This document shows, one piece after another, positions 11,179 through 20,810 of a stretch of DNA of 64,000 nucleotides. The position numbers and the translations under genes are program-made. The DNA comes from Symsagittifera roscoffensis (Eukaryota > Xenacoelomorpha > Acoela > Convolutidae), in contig NC_087064.1 in NCBI RefSeq assembly GCF_963678635.1, forward strand, positions 1,425,926 to 1,489,925, in the 5' to 3' direction. Under the pieces are notes generated by a model. The model did no database searches. It had not been told where the DNA came from and saw only the letters and a program-made list of their open reading frames with translations. Within the stretch, counting starts at the first letter, position 1. Each line of letters opens with the position of its first letter.

Positions 11179-11373
11179 TCAGAAGGTCAAAAGTATCATA
11201 GTATGTGACATTCGACCAGAATGTGAAAAATGCAATCTCTGCAGAATTCGGAATTTTAGCAGTAAGCCTTCCGGATTGGTGGTTTTTAAGAACTAAGGGC
11301 GTTATTGGAACGTTTAGCCAAACGGTGAAGGCTGGAATATTCTAGTATTTTAAAATTTTAAAAATTCGAATGA

Positions 11374-11381
11374 TGACGTCA
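11374..11381 (+). promoter_or_regulatory. CRE-like palindrome in LTR A U3
   Basis: TGACGTCA is the consensus site for CREB/ATF-type bZIP factors. It lies 170 bp into U3 and is also present in the second A-type LTR. Both B-type LTRs have TGACGTAA at the matching place. Use by a host factor is inferred, not shown. Confidence 0.4.
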
Positions 11382-11534
11382 CATTTCTGAGAAATGCTGA
11401 AACGGCCATTTTAACAGAAAACGAGTGAAAAAACACAACAACAACATTAGTTGCGCTGACGAGAACAACTTTATCGAAATTGAAGAAGTCGAAATTGAAG
11501 AAAAACAGCAGCAGATTGCAGAGAGCGTTCCGGG

Positions 11535-11584
11535 TTGCAACTATTGTGCTGCTACAATAGTTGCAAGGCCGTTGCGAACAACGG
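11535..11584 (+). promoter_or_regulatory. Twin hairpins conserved in all LTRs
   Basis: Hairpin 1 is TTGCAACTATTGT, a 6-nt loop (GCTGCT) and the exact inverted arm (11535-11566). Hairpin 2 is CCGTTG-CGAA-CAACGG (11569-11584). Both stems are intact in the A and B LTRs although the surrounding U3 has diverged. A role in the RNA (TAR-like, packaging or end formation) or as a protein-binding palindrome is possible but unproven. Confidence 0.6.
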
Positions 11585-11656
11585 TGAAGGGTAAGAAACC
11601 AGCCTTCCGTGTTGTCGTGAAATCGAACTTAAGGAGCTTGATTCACCGGATTCAAG

Positions 11657-11670
11657 AATCCGGAAGGGTC
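11657..11670 (+). repeat. Copy of the 14-bp leader motif inside LTR A
   Basis: AATCCGGAAGGGTC forms the right half of a short palindrome CCGGATTC-AA-GAATCCGG. B-type LTRs carry the same arrangement with a GA centre and GGGG. It is the motif repeated in the leader (see 14013-14342). Confidence 0.6.
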
Positions 11671-11861
11671 TCGGGACGGAAAACTTTTATTGACTCATAT
11701 GAACTTTTAGCATCCTGTCATGTCCTGACTTGAATTTAATTGATATTTGGATTAGTTTTGACAAGGATGAGGTGCTAAGAGTTGGGGGGGGGGGGAAAGG
11801 GTTGATCCATCTTCGATGGAGATGATGATTTTTATCTACTGAACAAAAACAATAGTAATAT

Positions 11862-11867
11862 AATAAA
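11862..11867 (+). terminator. Candidate poly(A) signal in LTR A
   Basis: AATAAA lies about two thirds into the LTR. The B-type LTR of this element has AATAAA at 31937-31942 in the same context (ATAAATAGTAG), so it is the likely 3' end signal of the retroelement RNA and marks the neighbourhood of R. Confidence 0.5.
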
Positions 11868-12156
11868 TAGTAGCCCTGTTTTTAGGAGTGACCTCGTGGT
11901 CTGGGGATACTGAGACCCAGCCATGAGCTCACTATTTTTGCATGTAATTCAGTTAATTTGAGCGTTCTGGTCGAAGCCGGAGAACAGTGACGTTTTTGTC
12001 GACCCGATGTAAGAAAGACCACCGAAAAGTACTGGCTTGGTAGAGACGGTGAAAAACATGCAAAGCTCTGTTTAGACGCTAGCCAGTCGTCTTAAGACTT
12101 AGTTTTGTTATCCGTCGATATGTATCTTCCGGGCGAATGTTACATGTATGTTTTTA

Positions 12157-12171
12157 TGGCGCTCCTGGGTG
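12157..12171 (+). promoter_or_regulatory. Putative primer-binding site
   Basis: TGGCGCTCCTGGGTG follows the 5' LTR after a 12-nt spacer. Element 2 has the equivalent TGGCGCTCTTGGGTG. Its first six bases match the start of lysine-tRNA-type sites (TGGCGC), but the tRNA cannot be named from sequence alone. Confidence 0.45.
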
Positions 12172-12707
12172 TTATTTTTTCATAACATCATGACCGGCGG
12201 AACCGTTAACGAGCACTCCGCGCCGAGCGGATGCTCACATTAACGCCCTTAATAGGCCTAAACTGCCGGGGCGGAAGGGTAGTTCGGAACGCGGAAGCCT
12301 TCCGGATTACCGTCAATAGTTTTTTAACCTAGTTAAGACCGAAAATTCACGAACCAGGAAGGGTGGGGGGAATCATGAACCCCTCATCTCCTGAGTGGTT
12401 TGTGACCAAAAACACTTAATGATATAAGCAAAACCAAACAAAAAGTAGTATAGTACCCAAGAAAAACAAAAAACATAAAAAATAACCGAAAAAAAAACCA
12501 AAAACAGTAAAAAAAGTAAAAAATCAGTAGAAATCATCCCCCCAGACAAGATGTGATTCAACCCCCCCGTTTGTTGTTGATAGATATTTTGTTGTTACAG
12601 GCATTTATATCAGTCAGGATCGTTACGATCAATTTTGTGGCCCGTTTGTGAGGCTTGTACTGTAGGGTTATTTGAGCATTTAAGCACGTTAATGATAAAT
12701 TGCGCTC

Positions 12708-13810
12708 AATCCGGAAGGGTCAGCTGATTTGCGCTCAATTCGGAAGGGTCCTGGGTGAAGACCGATCCGGCAAGCAGTACAAGGAGCAACAAGAAGGGGC
12801 TCAACGACAACAACAATCGACTGTTGGGTATCGTTAACAAGTTTTGTATCCCTTTTGGTACAAAAAGTAAGATAGTAATCTGTGGGGGGCTCGACAGTGC
12901 TGCACTGTAGTAACCCTTCACCGAACTGCGAATATCCGAGTTAAGCACCTTAATTCGGATAATAAACAAACCCGGAGGGGTATAGTATTACTAATATTAT
13001 TACTTATATAGCCTATATCAATAGTCTTATATCGTTTTTCAGTGAAAAACAACGAAAACAGACCGGTTTTTGGGGTCAAAATAGCGATATTTTGATCCCC
13101 CCACAAGTCGCGATTTTTGAGATATCGATATTTTTTGAAAAGGAAAAAAGCACTAAGTTAGTGTGTTACATCGTAACTGCACTACTGTAATAGGTAGAAC
13201 CGGTTAACTTTAGTTCGGAAGTGGTTGGAACTAGTTTGGTACCAAAAACCAAATTTTCCCATTTTTTGATAGTAAGAAGCACTATAAAATCAGAAAATTT
13301 TTTTGAAATCTTTGAGTTAGGACAGTAAAAATAGTTGTTCGGACAACTTCGACTAGTGAATCTACGAGTTTTAAAACCCGCTACCCGAAAGCCTTCCGGG
13401 TTGCAGAGAAATCGAACATAACGTGTTTGATTTGGTGGATTCATCAATCGGGAGGGGTCCAGGTAGCATAGTTTTTCGCAAATTTTTTCTACAAAAGCGT
13501 TTTAGATCGGGTCTTTTGCCTTGAACTAGAAGAGTATAGGCCTTCCGAGCTCAGATCAATAATTTTTAGTTCAAAAGGACCAGATTTGCGGAAAAAGTTA
13601 GGCGGAACCTATAAGAGAGAAAATTTTTGAGTTTGGAAAAAAGACGTTTTGGTTAATAACTTTGGAACTACAGAGCATATCGAGTCAATCTTGGTACCAT
13701 TAGATCAGAAATTAGCTGAACTTACTAGTAGGAAAGAGAATTACTCGAAAAAGCAAGCGAGAAAATTTTTTGAGATTGTTTTTAGCAAATTACACAAATC
13801 CGGAGGGGTA
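12708..13810 (+). repeat. Scattered copies of the leader motif (element 1)
   Basis: Five isolated copies of the AATCCGGAGGGGTC family lie at 12708-12721, 12737-12750, 12969-12982, 13446-13459 and 13797-13810. The first two are inside a short duplication beginning TGCGCTCAAT. They precede the dense array at 14013-14342. Confidence 0.75.
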
Positions 13811-14012
13811 CACACTTCACGTTTTATAAATTTTTCTGAAAAACCCTTATACCCCTACCAAAAGTTGATAGCGATTGAACTAAGTAACTTAGGACAGTTC
13901 TAGACAAAAAGGGAGGGCTGAAGGCACAAGACAACCAAAATAGAGTCGAAATTAGGCAAGTGATAAGACCCTTCACCGTTAGTGTGAATTGTCAAATAAG
14001 TGCCTTAACTTC

Positions 14013-14342
14013 AATCCGGAGGGGTCTAGGAAAGGACCCTATACCCTTCCCAGTTAATTCAAACAGCATAAAAGCAACGCAGAACGTATCCGGAGGGGTA
14101 TAAGCTGAAATTAAGAAAGCTACGAAAAGCTACTTTGACAGAGCTAAGGGCTCCCAATCCGGAGGGGTCGAAATTTTTCAAAGTCAGAGATGTCCGAATC
14201 CGGAGGGGTCTTATAGTTGCTAATTCGGAGGGGTCCAAATCCGGAGGGGTCTACTATTAACTAACTCGGAGGGGTCCCAATCCGGAGGGGTCCATATTCT
14301 GACAGTCCGGAAGGGTCCTATTTGTGCCAATCCGGAGGGGTA
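14013..14342 (+). repeat. Dense array of 14-bp motifs, 16/25-bp spacing
   Basis: Ten copies of AATCCGGAGGGGTC (with small variants) start at 14013, 14087, 14156, 14197, 14222, 14238, 14263, 14279, 14304 and 14329. The last eight are 41, 25, 16, 25, 16, 25 and 25 bp apart, and 41 is 16+25. All face the same way. The linkers are unrelated in sequence, so spacing rather than a long repeat unit is conserved. Element 2 carries the same array (52656-52924). A possible parallel is the Su(Hw) binding-site cluster in the 5' leader of Drosophila gypsy, which acts as an insulator. The protein or RNA role here is unknown. Confidence 0.9.
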
Positions 14343-14694
14343 TTATTTTATTAAGGACTTAGGTAAACGAAAGAAAGACTAAAAAGCGAGAGGTATTAGG
14401 TTATTAATACACAGGCTAGGTATCAGTGACTGCACTGGTAACTTGCCTTTCAAAAAGAACCAGACTAATACAAAACAGGTCCGAACTCGGATATTCGCGA
14501 CACTAAGTCTAAATTAAAAAGAGCGTGACTCATTGGTGTGGATTGGAACATAATACGTTTTTGGGAAAAGTGACTGCCCTGAGGATTTTAGTAGGTCTAG
14601 CTCGGGCAGTCCGAAGGCAGATAGGTAACACAGTACTCGGTGGGTGCAATAGACGCCCACTTGAGAAAATAACTGCCTTCAAAGTTTTTTCTGT

Positions 14695-14709
14695 TTGGTG
14701 CAGCACCAA
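14695..14709 (+). promoter_or_regulatory. Leader palindrome TTGGTGCAGCACCAA
   Basis: A 7-bp-arm palindrome about 400 bp before gag. Element 2 has a longer version with 11-bp arms at 52281-52303. A GC-rich self-complementary loop just upstream of gag resembles the dimer-initiation palindromes of retroviral leaders. The function is inferred only. Confidence 0.45.
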
Positions 14710-15118
14710 GCAGGGAAAGCTTTTTCTTTAAAAGACAGGTTCGACTATTGTACTGCGACCGACTAAGAGTACAAGACACATACGTTTTTTTATATATACA
14801 TTCATATTGTGTCAATATATATTTTTTGTTTTTGATTTTAAATCAACCTAAACTGTGTTTGATTGGGTAGTGAGTACACTATCTTTTAAATTGACTGATA
14901 ACATCATATTGTGCTAGTTTCCAGATCTTTGGACCGATAATCGGCTAGTGTGAATAAATTTTATACAAACTGTACTCTGACAACATACAGGGATTCGTGG
15001 TCACTATTTAATAGAATCTGGTGAAATTTATTGTGTTGTGTCATTATTATTGTTAATAAAACTATAAGGTCTCTAGCAATTGAGTCAAGAGTAGGCATAG
15101 GAAAGTGACAAATAAAGA

Positions 15119-18100
15119 ATGAGTTTAGACAAGTCAAGGATACCAAAACGAGGTAATAGCTCTAGGAAATTCATACCTGAAAAGCAAAGAAAAACGATGA
15201 CCGATCCTTTTGTGGATTGGATCAAGCGATCCCGGTCCGATAAAGAGGAGACGGTTTCAGGCAGAATGGTTGAAACGAGAAGTCAGAAGACCTCAGAAGA
15301 GCAAAGAGAACTGTTAGAAGTGGAGGTCAATACGGACCATACCATGAACGACAACCAGGAAGTAAATGGACTGGAAGGGAGAGGCAGAAGGCTGGCGAGT
15401 GAATCTACTCCGGTGGAACAAGGCCAAGATTTTGCCACTTCCACCGGGACATTTGATCGGGAAGAGATGTCGGAACTGTCCGACATCTCAACTGAAGTAG
15501 CGACAACTAGAAGATCTCCGACAGACAACACTATGATGGCAAGCGGAAATGGGAAGCAAACAACGTCGTCATCGTTCTCAGAAAGAATGAAGAACACCTT
15601 AGGAAACTTCTTTCCATTCAGCATGGGAGGAGGAGCAGGAAACGATGGTGAGTCCCAGGAGGATGGGGAAGATGAAGAAGAGCAAGGGGACTTTGGATCT
15701 CAAGTCAGCCTCAATAGTTCGATCCAGGAGAGTGAGGCACACGCCGGAAGAGAGACTGGAACCATGGACAAATTTGGTGTAGTGACAACGATAAGCAAGG
15801 AGGCAAACACACCGGGCCAGTCAAAGGACTTCGCGATTAGGACAAGTTCGGAGCCACAACCTGAAGAGAGCAGAACCAGAGGGCTCGGCAATGCGTTAAT
15901 GGATCCTGAAATAAATAATGAAAAGACGTTGAAGTAGAGAGTCAAGGCCCGGATCTCGACAAGCACGAAGTTACCTGGGACCGGCAGGGTTACACCGCCA
16001 CTAGTGACGCCACTCGTGGATAACGGGGCAGCACTAGAGGAAGCCTTAAACAACATAGTGGGCAGTTTAGGAGAACAAAATGAACAGATGTCGATAAGGA
16101 TGAGTGAACTAGAAAGAGCAGTTCACATTGAAAGAGAAAGTCTGCGGGAAGAAATAAACCGCAACAGACAAGAAGTTGGCAGAAGCGAAAAACGCTTGAA
16201 AGAAAGAACGGACGAACATATGACGAGGAACTTGTCGCGAATGACAAGAGAGGCGGAACAGAGGGAGTTACGCTTAAGAGCCGACATGGAGAAGTTAAGA
16301 ATTCAGCAAGAGCAGTCTCTTGGGTCTCTTGACACAAAGATAGACGCGATGATGGAGAGGCGAACGCAGGCTATCATGGATAGGTTGGACGGGCTACTAA
16401 GCAGCAAGAGTGGACCAAAAGAAGGAGAGCCGAACTCGGGAGGTCCCAGCAGGGAACCGAGGGTGAACTTCAATGAACATCAAAGGAGGAAGACATATGG
16501 ATCCACTAGAGGCAGGGGCAGCTCATCAGGCTATGCCATAAGGGGTAATACAGCATGGGGCCCGAACAGTAGAGCAAATTCAACGGGGAACAGACAGACC
16601 TCTGACGAACGACCAACGCAAGGCACACATGCGACTGGGAGAAGTGATTCCGGCAACAGGGGGCATGCAAGCCCGAAGAGGAGTCATGCATGTCAAGCAG
16701 GAAACGCTCATGGTGATTCGGATTGCAGGGATGCACCGCACACAGAGCCTTCGACAAGGTGTGAGGACACTCAAGCGGGACACTCAAGGGATGCTACGGC
16801 AATGGCCACAGCATTTGAACCCCTGAACAGGTCTTTGGAGACATTCCTGACGAGGTTATCTAGAACCAATGAACGCAGTGAGAAGTCCAGAAGAGTCTTT
16901 AAGAAGCCAAGATGCTACAAAGACGAATCTGATGGCTGTATTGATACCTGGATAGAGGTAATGAAGCTGCCTTTCGAGGAAGAGGACTTGTCGGAGAGAC
17001 AGGAATGCAGCGCGCTCACCAGCAACTTAGAAGGGACAGCCCTGAACTGTGTCATGGCCAAGAAACAGTATCAACGTGACACTGCTGAGAAAATCTTCGA
17101 AATCTTGTTAAACCGTTTCGGATCAGGGGTGCAGGGGCACCAGGCGATGATGCGCTTCGAGAAACGGAGGCAACGAGAAGATGAAACAATAGACAAGTTT
17201 CTCGATGATTTGGAAATGCTGAGAAGACGCAGCCAACCGGATGAGTCAAACCGAAGGATGAACCTGGCCGTAGCCTCAAAATTCATCGATGGTGTGAAAA
17301 ATGATGAACTTCGTACGATGCTAGCAACGCATTACACACCACTATCAACTAATGCGCCAACACCGGAGGAGTTGAGGCTCAAATCAAAAGAGTATCTTTT
17401 GTTGAAACCTCCTTCGAGATCTGGATATTACAAGAACAATTATGGCAATCTTAACAACGGACCAGCAAACCAAGGGAACAACTGGTACAAACCGAGGGAT
17501 GATATGGACAAGAGACGTTCTTGTGCTAATTGCAGTTCAACAGACCATCATGTGTCAGCATGCCCAGCTTACAAACAAGGCATGAAAGCAATAGGCTTTA
17601 GCCTCGAGGACGAAGATGCGTCAGAGTTGGATCATGAGGATTTCATGAGAGGAGTAATTGCAAAATTCGGCCCGAGGTGTTTCTTTTGTAACTTGGAAGG
17701 TCATTTTAAATCAGATTGTCCGCAATTCTGGGATGCAGTGGCAGACATCAAGCATCCAAGACATGAAGAAGCTTTGTCAGGAGTGAAAGCCAGCAAGGCT
17801 CGACTTTTGAGTGAAGCGGAGGCACGCAGAAAGGATAAACCTCAAGAGCTGGTGGCAAAGAAGATGCAAGCGGTAACAGAGGAAGCACGTGAACCGGAAC
17901 CAGCAACTGCGGCCGATTACTTCAAAATCGATTATAGGGCAGCTGCGAGGGATGCTATAAATAGAGTACAGCAGGAACTAGTGACGAAAGAGATTGAGCA
18001 AAAGGTGAAACTCGAGCTGGAGAATGAAAAATTACAGGAACAACTGAAAGCAACGGAAGTTGAAGAGGCAAAAGCACCAAGCAGCTTGAGCATGAAACTT

Positions 18101-18499
18101 AATGTTATCTCTGGTCAGAGGTTCGGTATGGCACCGCAAGGAAGTAAAATACAGTCGATAATCTCGGTGGCAGGGCATCAGGTAATCAGAAATCTGAGTG
18201 AACCGTCTGAGTTCGTTTTGATGCATTTGGACACATATGCAGACTATCTGAGGCAAATGGAGCCACGCACCGAGTCGAGGGCTGTGAGGGCACTACTAAC
18301 CACGGGTGGCCCTCGCATGAAGAAACTTCATGGACGCTACCTAGAAGTCTATGGGCCGTATCAAGTGATGCTGAACGTGGATGGGATCAGTATCTACACC
18401 AGGACTTATGTAACAACAGATGATGACCAAATAGGGCAGATCTATTTGGGTGAAGAGGAACTCAAAGTCCGCAGGATAGGCCATGACGCCATGATGTAA
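15119..18499 (+). pseudogene. gag region of element 1 (broken)
   Basis: This would encode the structural (capsid-nucleocapsid) protein of the particle. The order is an acidic, serine-rich N-terminal part, a long coiled coil (about 16.04-16.38 kb, heptads rich in E, R and L), a Retrotrans_gag-like capsid segment (about 16.9-17.35 kb, with ALTSNLEGTAL and LLNRFG), and two CX2CX4HX4C zinc knuckles at 17522-17563 (CANCSSTDHHVSAC) and 17678-17719 (CFFCNLEGHFKSDC). A further coiled, charged tail leads into the protease. At more than 1000 codons in span it is longer than most gypsy Gag proteins. It is not intact. The leader lies upstream and protease-RT downstream. Confidence 0.85.
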
Positions 18500-20810
18500 C
18501 AAGACGCGGTACACATTGGATATGAAGCAGATGTGACAGCACACCTGCTCGACACCAACGGAACAAAAATTGGAGTCACAGGGCTTCTGGACACAGGAGC
18601 GGTGGTGAGTGTGATGCCGATAAAAACTTGGGAAAGAATGGGCTTCACACGGGAAGATCTGATTCCTACGAACCTCCGACTGGCCGCCGCAAATCGAGGA
18701 GCCATCTACGTAGCCGGAAGAACACCGATAACGGTCCTTCACATGGGAGGACGAGACCTTTGGATGAGCTTCCTGGTGGTAGAGAATCTGGACGACGCCG
18801 ACCAATTCATCTTGGGCAGAGATTTTGTCAGGAATTTTGACGTGATGATTGACTTGAACAACGGTCTAATACGGATTAGAAACCCGGACCGAAAGTATGT
18901 TAAGAGACCAATTAATAGGATAATAACAGATGAAAATAAGGTACCAGTTTTTTTGGATAGAAAAGTAAAGTTACAACCAGGACAAGCTGTAGTAGCAATT
19001 TTTAGAATAAGAAATTTAAATTCGTTAATTGATAGCAAACAGGTTTGCTTAGTACCGAATCCAAATAGTCAGAGTTCGGTGATTTTAGGCCGGAGCTTCT
19101 CGGTAACGCGAAACGGACTGTGTGTCAATGTGTTGTTGAACACACTGGACACCACGGTTTCAATCCAGCGTGGAAAGAAGCTTGGCTACGCTTTGCCGAT
19201 GAGGACCGACTATGAGGAGACACAAAACTTGAAGAAACATAATGTGAAAGACTGTCCTTATCATGCCAATAAAGATAAAATTTTAAAGAGGATTAATGAA
19301 TTAAAATCTATTCATAAATTGTTTTCAATGAAATCCGAAACGGACGACGGCTTATCAAGCTGCTCGAATTTTCCGGAACGCCCCTCGTCATACGAACTAG
19401 AATCTGACAAACCGGTTTTGCCAGAGATAGAACATTTGAAAGGAAAAATAGGTGAGGGAGATTTCGAAAAATTGCGGGACCTCCTAGATCGGAACGCCGA
19501 AGTATTTTCAAAACATAAGGCGGACATCGGTTGCTGTAATTTCGTCGAACACGAAATCGAACTAGAAGGGGGCGCCGTTCCCCATAGGGAAGGCGCAAGG
19601 CGAATGACGCCACATAAATCGGAAGCGTGCCGAGTGGAAATAGAAATGTTGCTTGAATACGACATGATAGAACCCTCGAAATCGCCGTGGGCTTGCGGGG
19701 TAGTCATGGCGAAAAAGAAAGGGGGGCAGCTTAGATTTTGTTGCGACTTTCGTTACTTGAACGCGGTAACGATTAAAGATGCGTACCCGATACCGCGAAT
19801 AGACGAGAGCCTATCTAAACTTGGTGATGCAAAGTTCTTCACCACATTGGACTTGGGTTCTGCCTTCTGGCAGGTTCCTCTGCGAAAGAAGGACAGAGAG
19901 AAAACCGGATTCGCGTGCGAATTGGGGTTGTACCAGTGGAAGAGGATGCTCAGGCTTTGACAGGAGTGACCAAAAAGTACGGGAATCTCTTGATGTGCTA
20001 CGTGGATGACGTAGTCATAGCGACACCAACCCTGGAGGATCACATTGATCGACTCGATGAGGTCTTCGGATGTATGAAAAGAGCAGGCTTGAAATGCAAA
20101 CCATCGAAATGTGAAATCCTTAGGGATTCGATCAAGTACCTGGGAAGAATGGTGGACCGGCATGGTGTGAAGCCAGATCCGGAAGCAGTAGAAGCAGTGA
20201 TGACATGGAAAGCTCCAAGAACGGACACACAGCTCATGAGCTTCCTAGGGTTTGCCAATTACTACCGAGAATTCATAAAAGGATACGCGGACAAGGTGTA
20301 CCCGATGCAGAAGCTAATGCGCAACAAAGGGAAAAAGTTCGAATGGAACGATGAGGCACAGGTTGCCTTCGAGAACATAAAGCGGGAACTGTGCGAAGCG
20401 CCAGTGCTGGGCATGCCTACAGAAAAGGGCATGTATGTTCTCGACACAGACGCATCGGTGGTGGCCATCTCAGGAATATTGCATCAAGAGCAAGAATGGA
20501 ACGGAAGAACAGTTCTCCGTCCCATTGCATACGGCAGCAAAGTCTTGAGTGACACAGAGATGAAATATGGCGCACCAAAAGCAGAAATGTTTGCAGTAGT
20601 CACCTTCGTGGAGAAGTACCGTGCATACTTGGGGAGCGCTCCCTTCAAGTTACGCGTGGACAACAGAGCGTTATCCTGGTTGAAGACCTACTCGATGGAT
20701 CAGAGTTATATTGGTAGATGGATAGTAAGACTGGATGGCTACCATATGATAATCGAACATAGGATGCGTGATAAACACCAGAATGCTGACAGCCTCAGTA
20801 AGAAAACTGA
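18500..20810 (+). pseudogene. Protease, reverse transcriptase and RNase H region (element 1)
   Basis: The aspartic protease has GLLDTGAVVSVM (DTG at 18590-18598) and the later FILGRDF motif (about 18807-18828). RT follows from about 19.54 kb with LRFCCDFRYLNAVT, FTTLDLGSAFWQVPL and the catalytic YVDD box at 19999-20010. Next are the thumb-like FLGFANYYREFIKGYA and RNase H (about 20.43-20.8 kb, DTDASVVAISG start, HQNADSLS end). These are the standard order and motifs of Ty3/gypsy Pol. The region would copy the RNA genome into DNA inside the particle. It is broken. Confidence 0.93.

Larger units (their letters stand above)
11204..12144 (+). repeat. LTR type A, 5' LTR of element 1
   Basis: 941 bp, starting TGTGACATTCG and ending CGAATGTTACA, so it is bounded by TG/CA with 11-bp imperfect inverted ends. 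It is nearly identical to the LTR at 32453-33387: I count one difference in the first ~200 bp and about five substitutions overall. It differs strongly from the type B LTRs in the first ~450 bp (U3) while the second half is well conserved. The near identity of the two A copies suggests they are the pair of one recent insertion. Confidence 0.93.
12145..15118 (+). other. Element 1 leader (5' untranslated region)
   Basis: About 3 kb between LTR and gag with no supportable sense ORF. A possible tRNA primer-binding site, TGGCGCTCCTGGGTG, lies at 12157-12171. It starts with the obligatory TGG, is conserved in element 2, and lies 12 nt past the LTR. The leader also holds the palindrome ACAGTGCTGCACTGT (12894-12908), fifteen copies of a 14-bp GC-rich motif, a related CCCTTCACCG motif, and the palindrome at 14695-14709. 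The same order is kept in element 2, so the leader is a functional part of the family and not inserted filler. Confidence 0.7.

Noticed and set aside
11199-11203. Target-site duplication for element 1
   Set aside because: TAGTA on the left and GAAAT on the right do not match. Only a 3-bp GTA match exists between the flanks of the two A-type LTRs, too short to count.
11425-11733. 102-codon ORF in LTR A, repeated at 32858-33166
   Set aside because: The two copies are nearly identical DNA, so conservation is uninformative, and the B-type LTRs do not keep the frame. It overlaps hairpins and U3 signals.
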